Shown: positions 36,901 to 45,256, numbered from the stretch's first letter. The stretch: DNA of 64,000 bases from Flammeovirga pectinis (GCF_003970675.1 NZ_CP034562.1:4956001-5020000); one strand, 5' to 3'. The notes: generated by a model from the sequence alone, not told the origin. Made by a program: numbers and translations.

Positions 36901-37151
36901 TGTATGATGCATCTTATGTGAAATTAAAAGAGTTAGCATTAACATATAGAATTCCATCTAACATTACGAAGAAAATTGGTGCTTATGGTGCTTCATTCTC
37001 TGTAACTGGTAGAAACTTATGGATTCTTCATTCAAATGTACCGCACATTGATCCTGAATTTGCAAATAACTCAGGTAACGTACAAGGTATTGAGGGTGGT
37101 GCAGTTCCTACAACTAAATCTTGGGGTTTCAACTTGAAACTAGATTTCTAA
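33993..37151 (+). CDS. SusC/RagA-type TonB-dependent outer-membrane transporter, pair 4
   Basis: The 1052 residues have a signal peptide (1-20, cut before QERSISG), a carboxypeptidase-like domain (GEALPGVTVVVKGTTQGTVTN), a TonB-box-like DEVVVTALGVERDERSLG, and a plug with RGVNSVSGNNQPLFVVDGVP and AAALYGSRAANGVV. A glycine run (GYGGGGGGAFPGG) sits in the early barrel, a loop feature often seen in this family. The C-terminus is WGFNLKLDF. The SusD-like gene follows after 87 bases. Promoter block and leader 14-mer link its regulation to pair 3. Substrate unknown. Confidence 0.95.
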   Translation: MRKALLLVSLMLTMVFAGFAQERSISGVIKDASGEALPGVTVVVKGTTQGTVTNIDGKYRLMVTGDNPTLQYRLIGYKTQEVIVGSQSEITIALEEDVEQLDEVVVTALGVERDERSLGYSVQNVSGEEMSEVKSANMVDGLGGKIAGVQVSSSGAMGGSSRIVIRGVNSVSGNNQPLFVVDGVPIDNSNFTSSNQSRGAGGYDYGNAAQDINPDDIETMSVLKGASAAALYGSRAANGVVMITTKSGKGAKSNKIGVSVNAGVSFESVLKLPDYQNGYGGGGGGAFPGGTDANGIPYAAYAVDESWGPALDGTLARQWYSFDEWHPDYGKGTPWVAHPNNVKDFFDTGVTSNIGVSLTGNTEKSSFRLSYTNYDIKGVFPNSEMQRDNFSLNATQKLTDKLKVNVGANYVGSKALGRPGTGYDGNNVMQQFNQWGQRQWDDAQMKQYKNPDGSQRTWNRKSASDPAPKYSDNPYWVRNENYQDDDRNRFYGNVGLNYQFNGGFSASAKVMTDYYTDYRRERIAVGSQAISEYSEDVRSVQETNYEAMLRYDKTFTNELSLNAFVGGNIRTNKYRRNYQGTSNGLSVPNLYTTSNSNGPVQTVDSGTDKQVNSVFGSASLGYRNTFFVDASLRADQSSTLPANNNTYLYPAVSGSVVFTELGSLADSKVISFGKVRLGWAQVGNDTDPYSVNQTYSADSRGAFNGNPIYYVPNTLNNSNIKPEQTTSLELGLDMRFFNDRLGFDATIYKNVSTDQIIDVPTSGSTGYTRQIINAGEMLNQGVELSINATPILTESGFRWDLGFNYAKNYNELVKLADGLDNLRLANAPFAVSVNATEGQSYGQIRGTGYQRNDNGDLLVGAGGTYLPTDELVNLGSSLADWTGGLSNTFTYKGISLRVLLDMRFGGKLFSTTNMWGNYSGIMAETVANNIREDGIIVPGVKEDGTTNDVVIDANTHFYANGGYIIAEANMYDASYVKLKELALTYRIPSNITKKIGAYGASFSVTGRNLWILHSNVPHIDPEFANNSGNVQGIEGGAVPTTKSWGFNLKLDF

Positions 37152-37238
37152 AAACCCTTTACAAAATCTAAAAACCCTACTTAAGTATTTGTGTTTTTAG
37201 ATAGAATATTAGCTTAAGATTTTTTAAAGAAGACAATA

Positions 37239-38828
37239 ATGAAATTTATAAATAAATTAAAAACAGTTCTTGTAGCAGGTGGTATGGCAGCAGCAATGTT
37301 TGCATGTACTGACCTAGAAGAGCTAAATGTAGATCCTAACAACCCTTCAGAGGTTCCTGCATCATATTTATTGACATCAGGTCAAAAATATGCTATGGAA
37401 AATGTTTGGGATGAATGGGCGAATGGTCGTTTTGGTCTAGTTTACTCACAATATTGGTCTCAACAAGCTTACCCTTCTGAAAGCCGTTTCCGTTACAGAG
37501 ATTCTTCTGTAAATAGTCAGTGGATCAGCTATTTTGCTGCTGGAGGTCTTAAAGACTTGAAGGCAAGTATGGATATAGCAATGGGATTATTGGAAAATGA
37601 TGCTATTGTTGGTGATGCAAAAGATAGAGCATCAAATCAATATGCTGTTGCTCAAATTACACGCGTATGGTTAATGCATTTAGTTACAGATATCTGGGGA
37701 CCAGTTCCTTATACTGAAGCTTTACAAGGTAATGACGTAATTGCTCCATCTTATGATAAGCAAGAAATGATTTACTCAAGCTTATTAACAGAATTAACTG
37801 AAGCTCAGTCAAAAGTTGTAGCTACAACAGGTGTTGATGGTGATGTAATCTATAATGGTAATATGGCTAAATGGGCAAAGTTTGCTCAATCTCTAAAGCT
37901 ACGTATTGCTCTAAGAATGGCTGATAGAGACAATGGAGTTAAATTAGCAGAAGTAGTTGCAGCAGGTGGTTTTATTGCAGGAAATGAGGATAATGCTACA
38001 TTAGTTTTTGGATCAGCTCCTCATAACAATCCTTTGAATGAGGATCGTAAAACACGTGCTGACTTTGCTGCAAGTAATACAATGGTAGATTTACTATCTG
38101 ATATGAGTGATCCTCGTATGGGATTATATTTTGATCCAACTGAAGCTTCAGTTATAGCAGGTACGCCAGAGTATATTGGTGTGATATATGGTTTAGATGA
38201 TAATACAGCTAACAATTTAGATATATCAGAATACTCTCAACCTTCAGCAGCAACTTTATATGAGAAGGCTCCTGGAATCTATATATCTTATCCTGAAGTA
38301 TGTTTTGCTTTAGCTGAAGCAGCTCAAAGAGCATCTAATGCGACATTGGCAGCAACACATTATGAAGCAGGTATTAGAGCGTCAATGGAATTTTGGAATG
38401 GTCAAGCAGGATTAGCAGGCATGACAAGAACAATTGCTCAGGCGGATATTGATGCTTATGTAATTGCTCACCCATATGATGCAACTAATTGGAAAACTTC
38501 TTTAGGTATTCAAAAGTGGATTGCTTTATATATGCAAGGTCATCAAGGATGGATAGAATGGAGACGTCTTGACTTTGGAGTTTTAAGATCACCAGTTGCA
38601 GGTCATGATAGAGGTAATGGTGAAATACCTGTTCGTCGTCCTTACCCAACTGATGAACAGACATTAAATTTATCTTCATATTCAGCAGGTGTTGAAGTAC
38701 TTAATACTGAAGCTGGTTTTACAGGTTCAGGTGAATTTCAAGGAGATAACTTGAATAATCCAGTATGGTGGGATATGACAAAAGGTACTCAAGTAGCTGT
38801 TGATAGTGATGGTAATCCTATTCCTTAA
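37239..38828 (+). CDS. SusD-like lipoprotein (SusD_2 type), pair 4
   Basis: The 529 residues begin MKFINKLKTVLVAGGMAAAMFAC with lipobox Cys23. The features LNVDPNNPSEVPASYLLTSG, the helical VAQITRVWLMHLVTDIWGPVPYTEAL, NMAKWAKFAQSLKLRIALRMA and the C-terminal QKWIALYMQGHQGWIEWRRL are typical of the SusD_2/SusD-like group (PF12771). It binds substrate on the cell surface together with the preceding SusC. A strong terminator closes the fourth pair and the whole import region. Confidence 0.93.
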   Translation: MKFINKLKTVLVAGGMAAAMFACTDLEELNVDPNNPSEVPASYLLTSGQKYAMENVWDEWANGRFGLVYSQYWSQQAYPSESRFRYRDSSVNSQWISYFAAGGLKDLKASMDIAMGLLENDAIVGDAKDRASNQYAVAQITRVWLMHLVTDIWGPVPYTEALQGNDVIAPSYDKQEMIYSSLLTELTEAQSKVVATTGVDGDVIYNGNMAKWAKFAQSLKLRIALRMADRDNGVKLAEVVAAGGFIAGNEDNATLVFGSAPHNNPLNEDRKTRADFAASNTMVDLLSDMSDPRMGLYFDPTEASVIAGTPEYIGVIYGLDDNTANNLDISEYSQPSAATLYEKAPGIYISYPEVCFALAEAAQRASNATLAATHYEAGIRASMEFWNGQAGLAGMTRTIAQADIDAYVIAHPYDATNWKTSLGIQKWIALYMQGHQGWIEWRRLDFGVLRSPVAGHDRGNGEIPVRRPYPTDEQTLNLSSYSAGVEVLNTEAGFTGSGEFQGDNLNNPVWWDMTKGTQVAVDSDGNPIP

Positions 38829-38861
38829 GCTTTGAGTTAAAAAATATAAGTAATTAGGTTT

Positions 38862-38899
38862 AACACCCTACATCTTAACAGGTGTAGGGTGTTTTTTTT
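38862..38899 (+). terminator. Intrinsic terminator after SusC/SusD pair 4
   Basis: Perfect 11-bp stem AACACCCTACA (38862-38872) / TGTAGGGTGTT (38883-38893) and a T run. Between it and guaA lies a 12-base palindrome TTATCATGATAA (38925-38936), a possible operator. Confidence 0.93.
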
Positions 38900-39007
38900 A
38901 TCCTAAAATACTCCTTTGATTATTTTATCATGATAAGTATCACTTTTTCAATAAAAAACATCATCTTTGCGTGCATCAAAAATAATCTCTGAATACCAAT
39001 CCTTATT

Positions 39008-40537
39008 ATGGACAAGATCCTAATTTATGACTTCGGTTCTCAGTATACACAGCTAATTGCTAGACGTGTAAGAGAGTTAAATGTTTATTGTGAGATTTTT
39101 CCTTACAATCACGAGCCGAAGATTGATCATTCTGAGTACAAAGGTGTTATCCTTTCAGGTAGCCCTCACTCAGTTTTAGAAGACGATGCACCAAACTTCG
39201 ACGTTTCCGATATTCGCGGAAAAATGCCTCTTCTAGGTGTGTGTTTTGGCGCACAGATGCTTGCTCATCAGAATGGAGGAACTGTCGCACGTTCAGAGCA
39301 CCGTGAGTACGGTCGTGCAAACCTTGATTTCATAGACCATACAAGTCCTATGATGAAAGGGATACCAGAAGACACTCAAGTATGGATGTCGCATGGTGAT
39401 ACAATCCTTAATCTTCCTGATAGCTTTAAAGTAATTGCGAGTACTACTAGTATTCCTGTTGCAGCATATAGAATTCTTGGCGAAGAAACATTTGGTTTAC
39501 AATTCCATCCAGAAGTAACACACTCAAAAGACGGTAAGTTTATGCTTCAGGATTTTGTAGTAGGTGTTTGTGAATGTAAGCAAGATTGGACACCAGAATC
39601 TTTTGTAGATAGTACTGTAGCAGAATTAAAGGCACAACTTGGAGATGACCGTGTAATATTAGGTTTATCTGGTGGTGTAGATTCTTCTGTAGCTGCAGTT
39701 TTACTTCATAGAGCAATTGGTGAAAACCTATATTGTATTTTTGTTGACAATGGTTTACTTCGTAAAAACGAATTTGAATCTGTTTTAGAATCTTACCATG
39801 GTTTAGGTCTTAATGTTAAAGGCGTAAATTCTAAAGACTTATTTTATAAAGAGTTAGAAGGTAAAACTGATCCAGAAGATAAGCGTAAAGCTATTGGTAA
39901 AATCTTTGTAGATGTATTTGAAACAGAATCGAAGCTGATTGAAAATGCAAAATGGTTAGGTCAAGGAACTATTTATCCTGATGTAATCGAATCCGTATCT
40001 GTAAAAGGGCCTTCGGCAACAATTAAATCTCATCATAATGTAGGTGGTTTACCTGATTATATGAAATTGAAAGTTGTAGAACCATTAAATACTTTATTTA
40101 AAGATGAAGTGCGTTTAGTGGGTAAGGCTTTAAATATTCCTCAAGAAATTTTAGGTAGACATCCTTTCCCAGGTCCTGGTTTAGGTATCCGTATTTTGGG
40201 TGATGTAACTGCAGAGAAAGTAGAGGTTTTACAAGAAGTTGACTACATCTTTATCCAAGGTTTAAAAGACCATGGTTTATATGATGATGTATGGCAAGCT
40301 GGAGCAATGCTTTTACCAGTAAACTCTGTTGGAGTTATGGGTGATGAGCGTACATATGAAAAAGTAGTAGCTTTAAGAGCAGTTTCATCTTTAGATGGTA
40401 TGACTGCAGATTGGGTACACTTACCTTATGAGTTCCTTGCAGAAATTAGTAACAATATCATCAATAGAGTAAAAGGTGTAAATAGAGTAGTATATGATAT
40501 TAGCTCTAAACCACCAGCAACTATTGAATGGGAATAG
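39008..40537 (+). CDS. guaA: GMP synthase (glutamine-hydrolysing)
   Basis: Converts XMP to GMP with ATP and glutamine, the last step of guanine nucleotide synthesis. The 509 residues match the family. The class I glutamine amidotransferase domain (1-190) has the nucleophile Cys79 in LLGVCFGAQ and the His-Glu pair in [12 protein letters not shown]. The ATP pyrophosphatase domain has the P-loop [13 protein letters not shown], and the dimerisation domain has [16 protein letters not shown] and ends KPPATIEWE. The ATG at 39008 gives the usual short N-terminus. It is monocistronic, with a terminator on each side. Confidence 0.98.
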   Translation: MDKILIYDFGSQYTQLIARRVRELNVYCEIFPYNHEPKIDHSEYKGVILSGSPHSVLEDDAPNFDVSDIRGKMPLLGVCFGAQMLAHQNGGTVARSEHREYGRANLDFIDHTSPMMKGIPEDTQVWMSHGDTILNLPDSFKVIASTTSIPVAAYRILGEETFGLQFHPEVTHSKDGKFMLQDFVVGVCECKQDWTPESFVDSTVAELKAQLGDDRVILGLSGGVDSSVAAVLLHRAIGENLYCIFVDNGLLRKNEFESVLESYHGLGLNVKGVNSKDLFYKELEGKTDPEDKRKAIGKIFVDVFETESKLIENAKWLGQGTIYPDVIESVSVKGPSATIKSHHNVGGLPDYMKLKVVEPLNTLFKDEVRLVGKALNIPQEILGRHPFPGPGLGIRILGDVTAEKVEVLQEVDYIFIQGLKDHGLYDDVWQAGAMLLPVNSVGVMGDERTYEKVVALRAVSSLDGMTADWVHLPYEFLAEISNNIINRVKGVNRVVYDISSKPPATIEWE

Positions 40538-40559
40538 ATTTTTAAAATCTACATATATG

Positions 40560-40592
40560 GTCCGATCAATGATAAATTGATCGGACTTTTTT
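40560..40592 (+). terminator. Intrinsic terminator after guaA
   Basis: Perfect 10-bp stem GTCCGATCAA (40560-40569) / TTGATCGGAC (40577-40586), then TTTTTT. Confidence 0.93.
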
Positions 40593-40722
40593 CTTTGCAG
40601 ATTTACTTATAATAGTACATCCTTTAAAGTTTTATAACGATTAGTATATATTCAGAATTAATATGATTATATTTGGTTGTTAATAATCGTAAACACGACT
40701 ATATAATCTAGTCTTATCTATA

Positions 40723-40768
40723 TTAACTAACAAGGGTTACTTCTTTTTAGAAGTAATTCCTTAGTTAA
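40723..40768. repeat. Long interrupted inverted repeat between guaA and nuoC
   Basis: TTAACTAA (40723-40730) pairs exactly with TTAGTTAA (40761-40768), and TTACTTC (40737-40743) with GAAGTAA (40750-40756). A short asymmetric internal loop separates the two stems. No T run follows on either strand, so it is not an ordinary terminator. The remaining part of the 306-base gap 40538-40843 has terminators at both ends and a small GACTA/TAGTC stem (40697-40713). Confidence 0.55.
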
Positions 40769-40780
40769 GACTAAGATTTA

Positions 40781-40818
40781 AAAATATAAAAGCCGAGTCA
40801 TTTTAAATGGCTCGGCTT
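40781..40818 (-). terminator. Intrinsic terminator of the hemC-nuoB-nuoC operon
   Basis: A 12-bp stem AAGCCGAGTCAT (40790-40801) with ATGGCTCGGCTT (40807-40818), including one G-U pair, with T-rich sequence beyond 40790 on the minus strand. It lies 25 bases past the nuoC stop. Confidence 0.88.
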
Positions 40819-40843
40819 ACTTTATTTAGAAGGATTAATTATG

Positions 40844-41335
40844 TTAATCCTTTTCGTATTTTACTTTAATTCCGTGGTATCTCTCTTCTGGTATGTAATC
40901 TTTCTGAAGAGGATGTCCAACCCAATCATCAGGAGATAGAATACGTCTTAAATCGGGATGATTATCGAAAGTCACACCTACTAAATCATACGCTTCACGT
41001 TCGTGCCAATCAGCAGCTCTCCAAACAGGAACTACAGAAGGTATATGTGGATTTTGTCTGTCTAATACAACTTTTAAAGTAACTCTAAAGCCATTGGGAA
41101 TAGAATAAAGATGATAAATAACTTCCATCGTATTTTTATCTGGTCCGTTATCTATTCCAGTTAAGCAAGAAAGTGTATCAAAAAATGTTGTTTGATTACC
41201 CTTTAGAAAAGAACAAACCTCAGTAATTTTTTCTGATGGAATTGTAATTTCTTGCTGAGGTAATTTTGTATCAACAGATAGTGTACAATCGGTAATGTTT
41301 TCTTCAATTAATGCAGCTATTTCCTCTGTTGTCAT
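40844..41335 (-). CDS. nuoC: NADH-quinone oxidoreductase subunit C
   Basis: Part of the peripheral arm of respiratory complex I, the 30-kDa subunit. The 163 residues are a normal length for a separate NuoC. The signature stretch WHEREAYDLVGVTFDNHPDLRRIL and the ending HPLQKDYIPEERYH are diagnostic. The start lies 2 bases after the nuoB stop, so the two are translationally coupled. A terminator follows, so nuoD and the other subunits are not in this operon. Confidence 0.96.
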   Translation of the reverse strand: MTTEEIAALIEENITDCTLSVDTKLPQQEITIPSEKITEVCSFLKGNQTTFFDTLSCLTGIDNGPDKNTMEVIYHLYSIPNGFRVTLKVVLDRQNPHIPSVVPVWRAADWHEREAYDLVGVTFDNHPDLRRILSPDDWVGHPLQKDYIPEERYHGIKVKYEKD

Positions 41336-41337
41336 GA

Positions 41338-41862
41338 TTATGCTTTTGCTTTGTTCATTAATTTTTCAACTGCAGTAGGTGCCATCAAAGTCTCTTCACG
41401 AATTTGATCACGTAGTTTTAGAATGCCACCTATTAATGCTTCTGGTCTTGGAGGGCATCCAGGAACATAAACATCAACAGGAATAATTCTATCAACACCT
41501 TTAACAACATTATAACCATGCTCCCAGTATGGACCACCACAATTAGAGCAGCTACCCATAGAAATTACATAACGAGGCTCTGCCATTTGTTCATATAATC
41601 TACGAACACGGTCAGCCATCTTGAAAGTTACTGTACCAGAAATAATCATTGCATCTGATTGACGAGGTGTTGCCCTTGGAATAACACCAAACCTATCTAA
41701 GTCATAATTGGAAGCAAAAGTTGTCATCATTTCGATGGCACAACATGCTAATCCAAATCCAAGTGGCCACAAAGAAGATAATCTTGCCCAGTTGATTAAA
41801 TCATCAACTTTAGAAATTACAATCTCTCCTTGCCCAAACTGCTGATCTAATAAACCTTTCAT
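41338..41862 (-). CDS. nuoB: NADH-quinone oxidoreductase subunit B
   Basis: Carries iron-sulfur cluster N2, the last cluster before quinone in complex I. The 174 residues contain all ligands: Cys40 and Cys41 in GLACCAIEM, Cys105 in [15 protein letters not shown], and Cys136 in VPGCPPRPE. The usual upstream gene nuoA is absent; hemC sits 23 bases upstream instead. NuoC follows after 2 bases. The sequence is intact and looks functional. Confidence 0.97.
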   Translation of the reverse strand: MKGLLDQQFGQGEIVISKVDDLINWARLSSLWPLGFGLACCAIEMMTTFASNYDLDRFGVIPRATPRQSDAMIISGTVTFKMADRVRRLYEQMAEPRYVISMGSCSNCGGPYWEHGYNVVKGVDRIIPVDVYVPGCPPRPEALIGGILKLRDQIREETLMAPTAVEKLMNKAKA

Positions 41863-41885
41863 ATAAATAGCTGCGAAATTGCTTG

Positions 41886-42815
41886 TTAATTTTTTAGTTG
41901 AGCTAAAAGTTCAGCTCCACCATTTGCCAATGTTTCTTTGGCGATTTTTGTTCCTGTTGCATTAGCATCAATAGCAGGAACAGTATATGTATATCTTATT
42001 TGAGGTAGACCATCTGGCTGTGCTAATCCACCTGTTATAGTAATATCTGATTTAGACGCCCACCTTGCTAAACAAAAGGCAGGAATACTACAACCACCTT
42101 GTAATTCTTTTAAGAAAGCACGTTCAGCACGTACACAAGTTTCTGTTTGTTCATTATTAATTGCAGAACGGATAGCTTCTTTTATATTCGTATCTAAACC
42201 TGTACTTGCTTCAATAGCAACACAACCTTGTCCAGTTGCAGGAGTGAAAGTATCTACAGGAAGTTCGTGAACAATCATATTGTTATACCCCATTCTGTGC
42301 ACACCCGCATAAGCAAGCATAAGTACATCACAAAGGCCATCTTCCATTTTCTTAATTCTTGTCTGTAAGTTCCCTCTTACATCAACAATTTTAGCATTAG
42401 GATAATATTTTTTTAATAATGCTACTCTTCTTACCGAAGATGTACCAATTACAATATCTGTATTCTGATCTATAGTAAGACCAGCTTTATGACTTACAAA
42501 AACATCATGACATTCTTCTCTGTCTGTAAAGGCAATTAATTCAAAATCATCACCTAAAGATGCTTGCATATCTTTAGCACTATGAACGGCAATATCAATA
42601 CCTCCATTACGAAGTTGTTCTTCTAATTCCTCAGTAAAAACACCTTTAGAACCAATCTTTGATAACGAACGGTCAAGAATTTTATCACCTTTCGTTTCTA
42701 TCAATACTAACTCAGCAGTCATGTTGTTTTGCTCTAATAGAGATTTAACATGTTCAGCTTGCCATAAAGCAAGTTTACTTTTACGAGTACCGATTTTTAT
42801 TGTTCTTTCTATCAT
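41886..42815 (-). CDS. hemC: Porphobilinogen deaminase (hydroxymethylbilane synthase)
   Basis: Joins four porphobilinogens into hydroxymethylbilane in haem synthesis. The 309 residues are standard. Signatures include [16 protein letters not shown] (N-terminus), AVHSAKDMQ with the catalytic Asp in [16 protein letters not shown], and the dipyrromethane attachment Cys242 in [10 protein letters not shown]. It is the first gene of an operon with nuoB (23-base gap) and nuoC. A possible -7 box TATCTTCGC lies on the minus strand at 42842-42834. About 100 bases upstream ends a small RNA with a terminator, which could also act as a leader attenuator for this operon. Confidence 0.97.
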   Translation of the reverse strand: MIERTIKIGTRKSKLALWQAEHVKSLLEQNNMTAELVLIETKGDKILDRSLSKIGSKGVFTEELEEQLRNGGIDIAVHSAKDMQASLGDDFELIAFTDREECHDVFVSHKAGLTIDQNTDIVIGTSSVRRVALLKKYYPNAKIVDVRGNLQTRIKKMEDGLCDVLMLAYAGVHRMGYNNMIVHELPVDTFTPATGQGCVAIEASTGLDTNIKEAIRSAINNEQTETCVRAERAFLKELQGGCSIPAFCLARWASKSDITITGGLAQPDGLPQIRYTYTVPAIDANATGTKIAKETLANGGAELLAQLKN

Positions 42816-42916
42816 ATCTATATTAATAATTACGCGAAGATAATCACTAGTTGATTCAAAATGAAAATTGTAACTATATAGAAAGAAGAGATTTTAATCT
42901 TTTAGTCTTTTTACAT

Positions 42917-43018
42917 AAAAAAAAGACATTCAATATCTATCGAATGTCTTTCCACAACTGGTTAATGTTACTGGTGTATCATGCCATATAATAGGTGACT
43001 AACCTATTATCTTTACCT
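42917..43018 (-). ncRNA. Candidate small RNA, copy 2 of a repeated family
   Basis: Minus-strand RNA of about 102 bases, the same length as copy 1 at 10046-10147. The core 42948-43007 matches copy 1 at 58 of 60 positions. The end is a terminator: AAAGACATTC (42922-42931) / GAATGTCTTT (42942-42951) followed by U (42924-42917). The stem sequence differs from copy 1 while the hairpin plus U-run is kept, which suggests selection on structure. A -7-like box TATACTTG lies at 43029-43022. The hairpin ATAGGT/ACCTAT (42991-43007) is conserved. It sits 101 bases before hemC, so a leader role is possible, but copy 1 has no gene behind it. The rest of the gap 42816-43216 has nothing besides promoter boxes. 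Confidence 0.72.
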
Positions 43019-43182
43019 GTTCAAGTATAACGGTTTAATTATAAAACATGAAATTTTTAATAACAAAATGCACAACTTCTTAGAATAGTTATATATTGTT
43101 AATGTGAAATTTCAATTAATGGCAACAAAAGTTAATAATGAGGTATTATTGGCTATTCTATACAGATTGAAATAGAGATTTG

Positions 43183-43190
43183 TATATTTG
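43183..43190 (+). promoter_or_regulatory. Probable -7 promoter box of the ArsR-type regulator gene
   Basis: TATATTTG, followed by CA, matches TAnnTTTG exactly. It lies 26 bases before the ATG at 43217. The -33 element is not clear. Confidence 0.5.
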
Positions 43191-43216
43191 CAAACGCGAA
43201 TTAAAGCATTGTAATT

Positions 43217-43615
43217 ATGAAGCTGAAACACTTCAATTTATCTATAGGTACTCAGATAATGAAGGCCTTAGGAGAAGAATCGAGAATAAGAATAATAAAT
43301 TTACTTCATACTAATGAAGAAATGTGTATTTCTGATATTGAATTAGTATTGGATTATACCCAAACCAAAACATCTAGACATTTAATCTACATGAAGAATG
43401 CTGGGTTATTGAATGTCAGAAAAATAGATCAATGGTCTTTCTATTCCATAAAAGAAGAAATTTCTGGTATTGTTGAAACAATTTTCAAATACATGGAAAG
43501 AGATGTTCAATTAATAGAAGATCAAGAAACGTACAATACATTGTCGTCTAATAGAGAATTGGCAATGAATAAGATTGAACGTAGAAGAATGAGTCATTAT
43601 CCTGAAGGAGATTAA
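43217..43615 (+). CDS. ArsR-family winged-helix regulator
   Basis: A small DNA-binding regulator of 132 residues. The winged-helix core is seen in ALGEESRIRIINLLHTNEEMC (about 18-38), a recognition region ISDIELVLDYTQTKTSRHLIYMKNAGLL, and the wing VRKIDQWSFYSI. The N-terminal arm and the tail MERDVQLIEDQETYNTLSSNRELAMNKIERRRM are longer than in minimal ArsR proteins. The metal motif ELCVCDL of ArsR/SmtB is not present; the equivalent place reads EEMCISDIE with a single Cys, so metal sensing is doubtful. It is followed after 11 bases by a SpoU methyltransferase gene, so the two are probably co-transcribed. Confidence 0.88.
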   Translation: MKLKHFNLSIGTQIMKALGEESRIRIINLLHTNEEMCISDIELVLDYTQTKTSRHLIYMKNAGLLNVRKIDQWSFYSIKEEISGIVETIFKYMERDVQLIEDQETYNTLSSNRELAMNKIERRRMSHYPEGD

Positions 43616-43626
43616 AATATATTTTG

Positions 43627-44160
43627 ATGAGAAAATTAAGCATGGACGAACTCAATAGAGTTAGCGCCGAAGAATTTAAAGCACAAGAGAAAAATAATAT
43701 TGTTGTTGTTCTTGATAATATTAGAAGCTTAAATAATGTAGGGTCGTCTTTTAGAACAGGAGATGCTTTTGCAATTGAAAAAGTAGTTCTTTGTGGGATT
43801 ACGGGTAAACCTCCACATAGAGATATTCATAAAACAGCACTTGGAGCACAAGACACAGTAACTTGGGGACATTTTGATGAGACCGTAGATGCTATTGCCT
43901 CTTTAAAAAAAGAAGGATATAAAGTAATTGCGGTTGAACAAGTTGAAGGAAGTACTTTACTTCAAAATTTTACAACTACTAAAGAAGAAAAAATAGCTTT
44001 AGTATTTGGTAATGAGGTAATGGGGGTAAGTGATGAAGCTATTGCTGCATCTGATATGGCTTTAGAAATTCCTCAATTTGGAACAAAGCATTCTCTAAAT
44101 GTATCAATTACTATTGGTGTAGTACTTTGGCAATGCTTACAACAAAAAATGGGGAAGTAG
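43627..44160 (+). CDS. SpoU/TrmH-family RNA 2'-O-ribose methyltransferase
   Basis: A SPOUT-class enzyme that methylates a ribose in tRNA or rRNA using S-adenosylmethionine. The 177 residues from ATG 43627 (a TTG at 43624 also starts the open frame) contain motif 1 VVLDNIRSLNNVGSSFRTGDAF, motif 2 LVFGNEVMGVS, and motif 3 LEIPQFGTKHSLNVSITIGVVLW, with the trefoil-knot residues intact. It lacks the N-terminal substrate-binding domain of longer TrmH/RlmB proteins. The exact RNA target is not readable. It is the second gene after the ArsR-type regulator and ends at a very long terminator hairpin. Confidence 0.92.
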   Translation: MRKLSMDELNRVSAEEFKAQEKNNIVVVLDNIRSLNNVGSSFRTGDAFAIEKVVLCGITGKPPHRDIHKTALGAQDTVTWGHFDETVDAIASLKKEGYKVIAVEQVEGSTLLQNFTTTKEEKIALVFGNEVMGVSDEAIAASDMALEIPQFGTKHSLNVSITIGVVLWQCLQQKMGK

Positions 44161-44164
44161 TTAA

Positions 44165-44228
44165 CTTTTCGATATAAAAAAATGGTCTTAGTTTCTAAAA
44201 GCTAAGACCATTTTTTATATCGAAAAAG
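44165..44228. terminator. Very long bidirectional terminator
   Basis: CTTTTCGATATAAAAAA through GGTCTTAG (44165-44191) pairs along its full length with 44202-44228, giving a stem of about 27 bp with a 10-base loop. It separates the methyltransferase gene and the convergent membrane-protein gene, each stop lying within 5 bases of the hairpin. Confidence 0.93.
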
Positions 44229-44231
44229 AAT

Positions 44232-45185
44232 TTATTTTTTCATTTTGAAGACAGACCCAGTCGTTATTTTATTTTCTTGTCTTCTTGATAATTCAAACAG
44301 AGCAAGTACTAATAAAGAGAATCCAAGACCTATAATATTCATTGTACTCATATCATTGTAGAAAGCGATTAATCTTCCAATTAATGAAATAAGTGATAAT
44401 GCCATTCCAATTGTAATAATATTTTTGCTGAAATAGATAATGCCTATACATGCAAACAGTAAAAGGAAAAGAACATTTAATTGTGTTTGCCATGCTTGAC
44501 CGCTACTCCACAAATCAGAAAAATATAATCCGAAAATCATGAAGTAAAAAACGAGTTGAGAAGACTTGAAAACTGGTATTTCAGATTCTGTAATTTCATC
44601 GCTACTATCGTCATTACTCTTAAAGATAGTAAAAAGTGTATACCCAAGACTTAGTGAAAACACATAAAATAATGCACCCCAAATAGATTGTTGAATAATC
44701 ATATCTGTAGTTAATTGATCATTAAATGTTGCAAATGAATTAATTACAGCTAAAAGTATAATTGCTCCAAAACCAATTATTAGGCGAATGATATCTGTTT
44801 TCTGAAAGAAGAAACGAAGAACTAATAAAGAAAGAATCATTGCCAATCCTTTTCTAATTAAGTTCCTGAAAATAGTATCAAGAAATATAGTATCTCCTCC
44901 ATGTTGAATATAGAGGTTCATCATTACACTAACCCATACACCTATAATCCCTACCCAAAATAAAGATTTTTCATTGTACCTCTGTAATATAGCAATACCA
45001 AAAAATAAAATTGTAGGAGAACTAAAAGGACTTATTAAAATCAAACCAATGATCTTAAAAATGTCTACTTCTGCAGTTGTCATTCCATAAATTAAAGGTA
45101 GAATCTGAACAAGTAAATAGCCTAAGCCAAAGGCAAGTCCAAAATTTCTAAATTCTTTTTTTGTTTGTATTGATAGTTGTTTCAT
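44232..45185 (-). CDS. Multi-pass membrane protein of unknown function
   Basis: The 317 residues contain around nine or ten hydrophobic segments (for example FGLAFGLGYLLVQILPLIYGM, IIGLILISPFSSPTILFFGIAIL, GLAMILSLLVLRFFF, LIIGFGAIILLAVINSFATF, FLLLFACIGIIYF), with a short acidic loop NDDSSDEITESE in the middle. I see no transport or catalytic motif and no recognised family. It is the third gene of a minus-strand run after a GNAT gene and rdgB, 71 bases after rdgB, without a terminator between. Inner-membrane location is clear; role unknown. Confidence 0.75.
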   Translation of the reverse strand: MKQLSIQTKKEFRNFGLAFGLGYLLVQILPLIYGMTTAEVDIFKIIGLILISPFSSPTILFFGIAILQRYNEKSLFWVGIIGVWVSVMMNLYIQHGGDTIFLDTIFRNLIRKGLAMILSLLVLRFFFQKTDIIRLIIGFGAIILLAVINSFATFNDQLTTDMIIQQSIWGALFYVFSLSLGYTLFTIFKSNDDSSDEITESEIPVFKSSQLVFYFMIFGLYFSDLWSSGQAWQTQLNVLFLLLFACIGIIYFSKNIITIGMALSLISLIGRLIAFYNDMSTMNIIGLGFSLLVLALFELSRRQENKITTGSVFKMKK

Positions 45186-45256
45186 TATAAAAAATCAGAA
45201 ATGTAAAATCTAAATTCATATTGAATATAGAATTGTAAATGCTGTAAAGATAATCA

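Noticed and set aside
18907..38828. Calling the region a polysaccharide utilisation locus
   Set aside because: No degradative enzyme or regulator is present between the pairs; only transport can be supported.
10046..43018. The two similar blocks as copies of a mobile element
   Set aside because: No target duplication, terminal repeats or transposase. Each copy keeps a different but working terminator, which fits an RNA gene better.
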